Source: JBGSOV01 sp041738935 (GTDB lineage: Bacteria > Patescibacteriota > Gracilibacteria > CAIRYL01 > GCA-016699755). Taken from it: a stretch of DNA of 64,000 nucleotides. Location: contig JBGSOV010000002.1 in the NCBI GenBank assembly GCA_041738935.1, forward strand, positions 62,001 through 126,000. Reading direction: 5' to 3'. Positions 44,382 through 51,220 of this stretch are shown here, piece by piece (the first letter of the stretch is position 1; each line of letters begins with the position of its first letter). The position numbers were made by a program, and so were the translations under genes. The notes under the pieces are model-generated. The model saw only the letters and a program-made list of their open reading frames with translations, made no database searches and was not told the origin of the DNA.

Positions 44382-45005
44382 ATGATAAACTCTTCTCAAT
44401 CTTTGGTACGATACGCCGCGACAATCGCAATCATTGCATCTGTACTCGTTCTTTTTTCTGGCTGCAATAGTAATATTGAAGATAACCAAAAAACTAGTCC
44501 TACTCCAATGGCGAGTGCGACAGATGTGACTGAAGATGGCGAAACAAATATCGAGTCGGATACAACGGTAAGAGCAACTTTTGAATCAGAACTGCAAGAA
44601 CAATACAGTAATATTCAAAGCGGAATCGCAATCGCTCAAAACCAACTTGATGAAATCGGTGCGAGTGTAAGTACTGAATCGCAGCAAGCAATGGCAACTC
44701 TCAAGGCTCAGCAAGAAGATTTTGAGGCAGATTATGAAGACTTCAAAAGTGCTTCTGCTGACAAATGGGAAGCTGCACGCGCCCAAGTCTCCGCCAGTTT
44801 TAACGCGCTTGTCGAGAGTACCCAGTTGACAATGCAAACCATTCAAAATAATTATGATGCAGTGCAAAGTGGCAACACTGTCGATGCTTCACCAGAAGCA
44901 GCTACTGAAGCAGAAGCAACTGCCGAAGTCGAATTAAGTACTGAAGCAGAAGTAGATGGTAACCCTGACACAGAGCCAACAACTTCGCCAGTCGTAGCGG
45001 AATAA
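44382..45005 (+). CDS. Lipoprotein with long helical domain
   Basis: This 207-residue lipoprotein has lipobox FSGC (C28). After a Thr/Ser-rich linker comes a helical domain (about 60-160; heptad-like QLDEIGASVSTESQQAMATL and on) and an acidic Ala/Glu/Thr-rich tail (about 165-207). No family recognised. ATG at 44382 starts the signal peptide; a longer frame from 44343 adds 13 residues of no clear role. A bidirectional terminator follows. Confidence 0.65.
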   Translation: MINSSQSLVRYAATIAIIASVLVLFSGCNSNIEDNQKTSPTPMASATDVTEDGETNIESDTTVRATFESELQEQYSNIQSGIAIAQNQLDEIGASVSTESQQAMATLKAQQEDFEADYEDFKSASADKWEAARAQVSASFNALVESTQLTMQTIQNNYDAVQSGNTVDASPEAATEAEATAEVELSTEAEVDGNPDTEPTTSPVVAE

Positions 45006-45020
45006 AGTTTGATTTTTTCT

Positions 45021-45057
45021 AAAAAAAGCTCCGAGGAATTTTCTTGGGGCTTTTTTT
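45021..45057. terminator. Bidirectional intrinsic terminator
   Basis: AAAAAAAGCTCCGAGGAA (from 45021) pairs with TTCTTGGGGCTTTTTTT (to 45057) with G-U pairs near the loop, flanked by A and T runs. It separates the convergent lipoprotein and ispG genes. Confidence 0.88.
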
Positions 45058-45061
45058 GTAT

Positions 45062-46264
45062 TCAGACTTTTGTTTGCAAGTAGTTTTCTACAATTTCCAG
45101 AAAGCGTTTCTTGATTCCCTCTCCGCTGAGTTCGGTAACTTTTTCACCATTCGTGTAGACAATCGCCAATTTGCCTTCGCCTTTGCCGGGAAAAAAAATC
45201 CCGATATCTGCCGCGCGTGCTTCGCCGGGACCATTGACTACGCAACCCATCACCGCGATGCGGAGTTTTTCGGAATCACGATATTTCTGCTTCCAATCCT
45301 TTCTTCGTTTCTCGATTTCTGCCTTGATTGTTTCCGCAAAAAGTTGGAATTCGTTCCCTGTCGTTCTACCACAACCCGGGCAGCTTGTGATTTTTGGCGC
45401 AAAATTTCTTAGCTCTAATGCTTGTAAAATCTCTTGCGCGACCAAGACTTCTTTGGTGCGCCCTTCGTCGCGCTCGGGTGTAATTGAAACGCGAATCGTG
45501 TCGCCGATACCATTTTGCAAAAGAACACTCAGTGCTGCTGCGCTGCTGACGATTCCGCTTGCGCCACCACCGGCTTCGGTGAGCCCCAAGTGGATTGCCA
45601 AATCGGTTTTGTCCGCCAGCGCTTCGTGAATCCGAATCAGTCCTTGTACATCCGAGGTTTTTGCCGAGAGAATAATTTTGTTTTTCGGAATACCAAATTG
45701 CAGCGCAAATTCGGAGGAGATAATCGCGGATTGCACCATGGTTTTCTGGAACACTTCGCCATCCGAAAGGGGAAACCCCTGCGCGCGATTCGTCTCCATA
45801 TTTGTATCCAGCAGTTCTGGATCGAGCGAACCACCGTTGACGCCAATGCGAATCGGTTTGTCGTACTGTTTTGCAATCGCAAGAATCGCTTCAAAATTAT
45901 TGTCGTGCCCTTCGCCGCGCCCGACATTACCCGGATTGATGCGATATTTGTCGAGTAACTGGGCAGTCTGGGGAAATTTTTCCAATAAAATATGTCCGTT
46001 AAAATGAAAGTCACCGACAATCGGTACAGCAGTTTTTTTGCGCACAATTTCCATAATTTGCGGAACTGCCGCCGCCGATTCTGGTCGGTCAACGGTAATT
46101 CGCACGAGTTCGCTGCCGGCTTCCGTCAGCTCGATGATCTGCTTGGTTGTTGTCTCGATATCCGCCGTGTCGGTGCTTGTCATCGATTGCACGACAATTG
46201 GATTATCGCCACCGATGGCGATATTGCCGACTTGTACCGCTATGGATTTTCTGCGAGGAGTCAT
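45062..46264 (-). CDS. ispG: 4-hydroxy-3-methylbut-2-enyl diphosphate synthase
   Basis: Penultimate step of the MEP isoprenoid pathway, a 4Fe-4S enzyme. The 400-residue protein opens with RRKSIAVQVGNIAIGGDNPIVVQSMT, has the TIM-barrel segments YRINPGNVGRGE and GVNGGSLD, and the cluster ligands C295, C298 (SCPGCGR) and C341 (MGCVVNGPGEA) with E348. ATG at 46264 is the family start; the longer frame to 46423 covers a divergent promoter and a small gene. Other MEP genes are outside the window. The isoprenoid route would supply undecaprenyl phosphate to MraY and the glycosyltransferases. Confidence 0.97.
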   Translation of the reverse strand: MTPRRKSIAVQVGNIAIGGDNPIVVQSMTSTDTADIETTTKQIIELTEAGSELVRITVDRPESAAAVPQIMEIVRKKTAVPIVGDFHFNGHILLEKFPQTAQLLDKYRINPGNVGRGEGHDNNFEAILAIAKQYDKPIRIGVNGGSLDPELLDTNMETNRAQGFPLSDGEVFQKTMVQSAIISSEFALQFGIPKNKIILSAKTSDVQGLIRIHEALADKTDLAIHLGLTEAGGGASGIVSSAAALSVLLQNGIGDTIRVSITPERDEGRTKEVLVAQEILQALELRNFAPKITSCPGCGRTTGNEFQLFAETIKAEIEKRRKDWKQKYRDSEKLRIAVMGCVVNGPGEARAADIGIFFPGKGEGKLAIVYTNGEKVTELSGEGIKKRFLEIVENYLQTKV

Positions 46265-46312
46265 ATTTTGATTGTAGCGGATTTTGATTATCGAGACAGT
46301 GCAAAAATACTG

Positions 46313-46341
46313 TTGACTTCTTTTTATCGAAACAGTTACAA
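46313..46341 (+). promoter_or_regulatory. Candidate promoter for the small basic protein gene and GH gene
   Basis: TTGACT (46313-46318) and TTACAA (46336-46341) with 17-bp spacing, ending 26 bp before the ATG at 46368. It lies in the divergent gap with ispG. The -10 element is only a partial match. Confidence 0.35.
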
Positions 46342-46367
46342 ATGACTCTTCCTGTATTTTTACAAAA

Positions 46368-46544
46368 ATGAATAGAGAAGGTTCGCCAAATCGAAAGTTT
46401 AATTCTGACTTTAACCGCGGCAAAGGTTTGCGTAACCCCGCCCCTGGACACGATGAAATATTGTTTAAAAAGTTTCAGGATTTTGCAGGGGCTTTCCACC
46501 GAAAGCTTACCAAATGGCATAGCAATGTTTTTGGCAAAAGATAA
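46368..46544 (+). CDS. Small basic protein of unknown function (58 aa)
   Basis: ATG at 46368 to TAA at 46544, 58 residues. The N-terminal half is Arg/Asn/Gly-rich and probably disordered (NREGSPNRKFNSDFNRGKG); the C-terminal half forms an amphipathic helix (EILFKKFQDFAGAFHRKLTKW). It lies behind a candidate promoter and 32 bp before the glycoside hydrolase gene, so the two may be co-transcribed. No family recognised. Coding is supported by its place in an otherwise empty gap and by codon use like that of neighbours. Confidence 0.45.
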   Translation: MNREGSPNRKFNSDFNRGKGLRNPAPGHDEILFKKFQDFAGAFHRKLTKWHSNVFGKR

Positions 46545-46576
46545 ATTTGAGCCATTATTTCTATCAGATAAAAACT

Positions 46577-47689
46577 ATGGATTCTACAAATCCTATTGAT
46601 CAGCTCAAAAGTACTATCGAAGGGTACGATTTATTTTATGCTGGACTTCCGGGTTTTCCACGCAATTTTACGCGTGACAGTATTTTGTCTGCGCTGCTTT
46701 TAGAAGATAAGGCGATGCTTCGCGAACAATTGCGTTTTTGTGGTAAGATGCAGGGCAGTAAAAATGATCCGCAAACTGGCGAAGAAGTCGGCAAGATTTT
46801 TCACGAATACCCAGGTTTTGTGATGGAAAATGGGTTATCGACGCTCTACAATGCATGCGATACAACGGCACTGTATCTGATTGGTCATCAAAAATATCGC
46901 GAACTGAGCCAAGATGATACATTGCTTCAAAGCGATTATGCTCACATCAAAGAGGCAGCCAGCTATATTTTGCGTCATCTTCGTGATGGGATTTTTTATG
47001 AAGATCCAGCGCATTGCGGCGCGAAAGAATTTGGACTCAAAGTCTCGTATTGGAAGGATTCTACCTTACTCGAACGCAAAGAAGGCAAGCCAATATATCC
47101 AGTCGCCTATCCGCTGGCGCATATCCAAAATCTGGCAGGATTGCGGAGCGCCGCCAAATTACTTGCTGCGGATGATGTTTTGCAAAACGAGATCCAAAAA
47201 CAAATTGCAGCCATGCAACAGGCACTTGCGGAAAAACTTTTTGACGATGCAACGGGAATGTTCTATTTGGCGATTGATGAATATGGAACCATTTCGGGAG
47301 TTTCAACCGATGGACTCCACGCTCTCTATTACCTCGAGCAGGGCGATATTTCTCCCGAACAAATCCACCAAATCGTCCACGCATCTGAAAATCTCGAAAC
47401 TCCATGGGGGTATCGAGTTTTAGACTCAGAAGCAGCAGCACGAAATCAGACGAATGATGATTATCACGCCAATACACTCTGGTGTTGGGAGCAGGCAATT
47501 ATTCATGCTGGCGCTAAATTTTTTGAACTTCAGCACCCGCAAGAAATTACTCTCCGAATAGTGCAGGCTCTCGGCAATACAAATGCAGAAATTTTGCAAT
47601 TGCAAGGCGAAAGTTTTGCATATGCCGGTTGTGATCCACAGCTTTGGACAATCGCTGCGAAGGACTATTTTGCTCGTCAAGTAGCTTAA
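46577..47689 (+). CDS. Six-hairpin glycoside hydrolase (amylo-glucosidase/debranching-like)
   Basis: This 370-residue cytoplasmic protein (no signal peptide) has the (alpha/alpha)6-barrel pattern of GH15/GDE C-terminal enzymes: AGLPGFPRNFTRDSILSALL at the start, KIFHEYPG, LYNACDTTALYLI, YPVAYPLAHIQNLAGLRSA, STDGLHALYYLE and NDDYHANTLWCWEQAII. Acidic residues in RDS, CDTT and NDDYHANT are likely in the active site. The match to glycogen-debranching-type glucosidases suggests alpha-glucan turnover, but the substrate is not certain. ATG at 46577 is chosen; the longer frame overlaps the small gene. Confidence 0.72.
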   Translation: MDSTNPIDQLKSTIEGYDLFYAGLPGFPRNFTRDSILSALLLEDKAMLREQLRFCGKMQGSKNDPQTGEEVGKIFHEYPGFVMENGLSTLYNACDTTALYLIGHQKYRELSQDDTLLQSDYAHIKEAASYILRHLRDGIFYEDPAHCGAKEFGLKVSYWKDSTLLERKEGKPIYPVAYPLAHIQNLAGLRSAAKLLAADDVLQNEIQKQIAAMQQALAEKLFDDATGMFYLAIDEYGTISGVSTDGLHALYYLEQGDISPEQIHQIVHASENLETPWGYRVLDSEAAARNQTNDDYHANTLWCWEQAIIHAGAKFFELQHPQEITLRIVQALGNTNAEILQLQGESFAYAGCDPQLWTIAAKDYFARQVA

Positions 47690-47762
47690 TACATTCTCAG
47701 TCCATCGTACTTTTTTGCTCAGCGCTTGACAAAATTTTTAGGATATAGAAAATAACAGCACG

Positions 47763-47846
47763 ATGACAATTGAAAATCCCTCCTTCGGCACAATGACAAT
47801 GCGCATGATGATGCCGCGGCAGTCGGGAGGTGTTTTGGTACGCTGA
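47763..47846 (+). CDS. Met-rich leader peptide of an attenuator (27 aa)
   Basis: ATG at 47763 to TGA at 47844-47846 gives 27 residues whose middle reads FGTMTMRMMMP: codons 11, 13, 15, 16 and 17 are all ATG. Such a run of one amino acid is the hallmark of ribosome-stalling leader peptides of amino-acid biosynthesis operons. The metA gene for methionine synthesis lies about 1 kb downstream. Codons 6-8 contain hairpin segment 1 and codons 21-24 contain segment 2 of the RNA switch that follows. No Shine-Dalgarno site is visible; a TTGACA lies at 47726. Confidence 0.8.
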   Translation: MTIENPSFGTMTMRMMMPRQSGGVLVR

Positions 47847-47882
47847 GAATCTCAAACTGACTCAAAGCCACACACCTCCCGG
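47823..47882 (+). promoter_or_regulatory. Antiterminator of the methionine attenuator
   Basis: CGGGAGGTGT (47824-47833, segment 2) and ACACCTCCCG (47872-47881, segment 3) are perfectly complementary over 10 bp, plus a G-U pair at 47823/47882. Segment 2 can instead pair with CCTCCT at 47779-47784 (segment 1) in the leader. A ribosome stalled on the Met codons would cover segment 1 and free segment 2 to capture segment 3, preventing the terminator. Confidence 0.8.
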
Positions 47883-47899
47883 ACAAAGGAGGTGTTTTT
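47872..47899 (+). terminator. Attenuator terminator hairpin
   Basis: ACACCTCC (47872-47879, segment 3) pairs with GGAGGTGT (47888-47895, segment 4) around an 8-base loop, followed by TTTT and a T-rich stretch. It shares segment 3 with the antiterminator, so only one of the two can form. It ends 26 bp before the next gene's ATG. Confidence 0.85.
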
Positions 47900-47924
47900 G
47901 ATTTATTTTCTATTTCTTCTATTC

Positions 47925-48863
47925 ATGATAATTTCAGTTCCTCAAAATCTACGACATATTACCGATGTCGGTGCGTCTTCTGGAAATGGTATAGATTCGA
48001 CTTTGCGAATCATAGACCAGTATCAAAGGGCAGGAATTAGTTTTCCTGAAATCATATCTGCCGGACAATCTCCGTTTCATGTGGCTTTTGCTGCAATTAC
48101 TACCGTGTCTCCAAAGGCAAGGGATAGCGCAGATAGGGTACGTCAATTACTAGCTCAAAACGATTATTCGACTGTCCCAGTAGCGTTGAATAGTGCACCA
48201 AGAAATGAAGGACAACAGCTTGCTGATAGCCAAGAATCGCACATTTTTCGATTGCGTTCCGGCAACAAAGTAGAGCTTATATATGGACCACAAGTCGTGG
48301 CGTGGATACAATTGTTTCGAGGAAAGATTGATGCGTTGGAAGTGATTGAATCCGTCGGTATTGATTCGGTTAATGATTTAATCGAAAATACATCCAATGG
48401 TTCACAATTTCGTTCGGCTGAACATCTTCCACTTGTTCATGCTTTGCAAGCGGCAGGAAGGCTTGATGAACGCGCATCAACAAGAGAAGTCGATCCTTCT
48501 GAGATCCAAGAAGCCTTCGCAGACCAATTTAATAGAGTAGTAATTGTTCCTCCCGATGAATACGACAACGGAAGAGTCGTGGCAAATCGGGGTACTATCC
48601 AACGAATTTTGGACTCTCAAACGGTTTGGATTCCCGGAATTACAGACCATGAGTTGGATGTAAGGGATTCATTAACAAAGGTTCATTCGGGGAGGCTAAG
48701 TATTTGGCCAAGCTCAAACCACTTCCCTAATGAAGATTTGGGTGTCCTAAATGTTGGTACACGCTGGCGCCCAGGAACTACAAGCACTACCGATCAGGTT
48801 GTAATTGCCCTCTCGAAAAAACTTAAATCCACTGTTGGTGATCAACATAAGGTACAATTCTAA
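47925..48863 (+). CDS. Unknown protein under methionine-type attenuation
   Basis: This 312-residue soluble protein is the first gene after the attenuator. It has no signal peptide or membrane helix. Near the N-terminus DVGASSGNGIDSTLRIID resembles the glycine-rich motif I of class I SAM-dependent methyltransferases, but later motifs are not clear, so that call is tentative. ATG at 47925 is used because the longer frame from 47892 starts inside the terminator stem. It is followed 27 bp later by metA, so a role linked to methionine or SAM is a reasonable inference. Codon use is more AT-rich than metA. Confidence 0.6.
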   Translation: MIISVPQNLRHITDVGASSGNGIDSTLRIIDQYQRAGISFPEIISAGQSPFHVAFAAITTVSPKARDSADRVRQLLAQNDYSTVPVALNSAPRNEGQQLADSQESHIFRLRSGNKVELIYGPQVVAWIQLFRGKIDALEVIESVGIDSVNDLIENTSNGSQFRSAEHLPLVHALQAAGRLDERASTREVDPSEIQEAFADQFNRVVIVPPDEYDNGRVVANRGTIQRILDSQTVWIPGITDHELDVRDSLTKVHSGRLSIWPSSNHFPNEDLGVLNVGTRWRPGTTSTTDQVVIALSKKLKSTVGDQHKVQF

Positions 48864-48890
48864 CTGCTGGTAATTCCTTTTTCTAATCCG

Positions 48891-49799
48891 ATGCCCATCA
48901 AAATCCCCAAATCTCTGCCGGCGTTCAAAATTCTCCAAGAAAAAAAAGTCTATGTAATGGACAGTGATCGTGCCGAGCGTCAAGATATTCGTCCGCTCAA
49001 AATCGGTATTGTCAACCTCATGCCAACCAAAGAGGCGACCGAAGCGCAGTTGATGCGCATGATTGGCAATAGTTCGCTTCAAATCGAACCGGTGCTGATC
49101 CGTATGGCGAGTTACAATCCTAAAAATACCAGCCAAACCCATTTGGATGCTTTTTATACGACTTTTGATGAGGTCAAAAAAACCGGACTCGATGGTCTTA
49201 TTGTCACTGGCGCGCCGATTGAGATGATGCCTTTTGAGCAAGTCGAATACTGGGACGAGCTTTGCGAGATTATGCGATGGAGTAAAGAATATGTCAGCTC
49301 AAATCTCTTTCTCTGTTGGGGCGGACAAGCGGCGCTCAAATTTTTCTACGACATCGAAAAATATCCGCTCGCGCAAAAGTGCAATGGCATTTTTCCACAC
49401 ACACACTCCTCTTGCCCCGAGCTACTGCGCGGTATGGACGACATAATTTTTGCGCCACATTCGCGTCATACCGAAATTCGCAAATCCGATATACTTGCTC
49501 ATCCTGATCTGGAGATTCTAATCGAATCCGAGCAAGCCGGACTGCTGATTGTCGCCAACAAAAGTCGCTCCCTCATCTTCGATTTTGGACACATGGAATA
49601 TGATCGCAACACGATTGCCCTCGAATACAAGCGCGACAAGGATAAGGGCATGAATCCAGAAATTCCTTACAATTATTTCCCGAATGACGACCCAACACAA
49701 ACGCCCAAATTGATGTGGCGTGCCAATGCCGAGATGTTTTTTCGCAACTGGGTCAATTTCGTTTACCAAGAAACACCGTACAAACTCCGCCACGAATAA
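48891..49799 (+). CDS. metA: Homoserine O-acyltransferase, MetA family (predicted acetyl type)
   Basis: First committed step of methionine synthesis, acylating homoserine. The 302-residue protein has the nucleophile C142 in LCWGGQAAL, the His and Glu of the triad in DFGHMEYD (H234, E236), and the typical start PIKIPKSLPAFKILQEK and NLMPTKEATE. Residue 111 is Glu (VTGAPIEMMPF). In characterised MetA enzymes Glu111 goes with acetyl-CoA use and Gly111 with succinyl-CoA, so the product is predicted to be O-acetylhomoserine despite the usual succinyltransferase name. It lies behind the Met-rich attenuator and the unknown gene. Confidence 0.95.
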   Translation: MPIKIPKSLPAFKILQEKKVYVMDSDRAERQDIRPLKIGIVNLMPTKEATEAQLMRMIGNSSLQIEPVLIRMASYNPKNTSQTHLDAFYTTFDEVKKTGLDGLIVTGAPIEMMPFEQVEYWDELCEIMRWSKEYVSSNLFLCWGGQAALKFFYDIEKYPLAQKCNGIFPHTHSSCPELLRGMDDIIFAPHSRHTEIRKSDILAHPDLEILIESEQAGLLIVANKSRSLIFDFGHMEYDRNTIALEYKRDKDKGMNPEIPYNYFPNDDPTQTPKLMWRANAEMFFRNWVNFVYQETPYKLRHE

Positions 49800-49800
49800 G

Positions 49801-49828
49801 AAAACAATTGTCTTTTCTTAATTGTTTT
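49801..49828 (+). terminator. Weak terminator-like hairpin after metA
   Basis: AAAACAATT (49801-49809) and AATTGTTTT (49820-49828) form a 9-bp AT-rich stem with a T-rich 10-base loop directly after the metA stop. Few GC pairs, so termination may be leaky. Confidence 0.4.
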
Positions 49829-49858
49829 GGAAAAATCTGTTTCGGTGTTTTTACAACT

Positions 49859-51130
49859 ATGACGAGAATTTTTTCTGGCGTTTTGGCAACAAGCCTTTTG
49901 CTTTTTGTGTCTGGACTTCCGGTCTTTAGCCATTCCGCTCAAGCCGCAAGTGAGGAGCCGACAATCTACATTTTTTCACAAGAATCTTGTGGTCATTGTC
50001 AGGATGAACTCGCATTTTTGGCGCGCGAATTACCGGATATTTCCGTAGTTGATATGGAATTGAGCGCCGATCCAAAGAATCGCGAATGGTTTACTCAAGT
50101 TGCCGAGCGCTTCGAGCTTGTCAAAGGTACCCCAATTACCATCGTTGGCAAAACTGTTATTGGTGGCTTTCGTGATGGTTCGCGCATCACAAAAACATTG
50201 GAAGAGTCGACAGTATTTTTGTCGCCTGAAGAGATTTTAACCGACCCTTGCGCACGCGCTTATGGCGGTTTGGCAATCGAACCAAATGTTTGCACCGAAG
50301 AAGTCGTCGTCGACCCAAATGCTCAGACAGATGCCGATACGTGTGACGATGGCGAACTTTGTGCACCGAAGCAAGCCGATGTCGAAACAATTTTGCAAGG
50401 ATTGCCATTGGTCAGTGGATTTTTGGGGAGCGAATATTCGCTTCCGACAATTGCTGCTGTTCTGGGTGTCATCGACGGTTTTAATCCGTGCGCAATGTGG
50501 GTGCTTGTTGTGTTTTTACTCGCGCTTGTTCAGATTGGTGATCGGGTCAAAATGACGCTTGTCGCTGGGACATTCTTACTGGCAGAAGCGCTCATGTATA
50601 CCTTGATTTTGACACTGTGGATGAAGACCTTCGATTTTGTCGGAATTTCGAATGTCGTTACGGTGATTGTCGGTATCGTTGCGATTGGCGCGGGTGGATT
50701 TTTTCTGTGGGAAGGGATTTTTACCGATGGAACATGTAAAGTAACGAACATTCATCAGCGACGAAAAATTTCTTCAAAAATTCAAGCGATTGCGAATAAT
50801 CCACTCAGTTGGGGCATGTTTGCGGCTATTTTAGCACTTGCCTTTTCGGTTAATGTTATCGAATTTGCTTGCAGTATTGGGATTCCACAATCCTTCACTT
50901 TGATTCTCAGTCAGTCAGCGCTGAGTGGCATCGAAACAGCTGGACTCATTGCTGTCTATATTGTCGGCTATATGATTGATGACTTGATTGTATTTGGGAT
51001 TGCACTCTACTCCATCGAAAAAATCGGTATCACGCACAAATTCAGCAAGGCCACGAATATTTTGGGTGGTGCACTCATGCTGCTCCTTGGTCTTCTGCTA
51101 ATTTTTGCGCCAGATATTTTAAGATTTTAG
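49859..51130 (+). CDS. Thioredoxin-like domain fused to DsbD/CcdA membrane domain
   Basis: This 423-residue protein has a signal peptide (cleavage near AQA, residue 29), an extracytoplasmic thioredoxin/glutaredoxin-like domain with CGHC (44-47) and a cis-Pro-like KGTPITIVG, a Cys-containing linker (about 130-170), then a six-helix DsbD/CcdA-type domain with the paired redox cysteines C211 (GFNPCAMWVL) and C338 (EFACSIGIPQ). It should carry thiol reducing power from the cytoplasm across the membrane to an outside redox domain in the same polypeptide. ATG at 49859 begins the signal peptide; a longer frame overlaps metA. Confidence 0.88.
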   Translation: MTRIFSGVLATSLLLFVSGLPVFSHSAQAASEEPTIYIFSQESCGHCQDELAFLARELPDISVVDMELSADPKNREWFTQVAERFELVKGTPITIVGKTVIGGFRDGSRITKTLEESTVFLSPEEILTDPCARAYGGLAIEPNVCTEEVVVDPNAQTDADTCDDGELCAPKQADVETILQGLPLVSGFLGSEYSLPTIAAVLGVIDGFNPCAMWVLVVFLLALVQIGDRVKMTLVAGTFLLAEALMYTLILTLWMKTFDFVGISNVVTVIVGIVAIGAGGFFLWEGIFTDGTCKVTNIHQRRKISSKIQAIANNPLSWGMFAAILALAFSVNVIEFACSIGIPQSFTLILSQSALSGIETAGLIAVYIVGYMIDDLIVFGIALYSIEKIGITHKFSKATNILGGALMLLLGLLLIFAPDILRF

Positions 51131-51220
51131 GGTGGCAACGGAAGCTGGTTGACTGCAAATGACGGTTTTTGACTATGATGTCTTTGCAAAGCTTGCTCTG
51201 TATCGACTATAGTTTGAGGC

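Noticed and set aside
47892..47924. GTG start of the unknown gene giving a hydrophobic N-terminus (FLIYFLFLLF)
   Set aside because: The GTG lies within the terminator stem and the hydrophobic residues are coded by its T-rich tail; ATG at 47925 is more sensible.
47925..48863. SAM hydroxide adenosyltransferase (DUF62) identity for the unknown gene
   Set aside because: The opening is only vaguely similar, and the conserved Asp motif and C-terminal domain pattern of that family are not visible.
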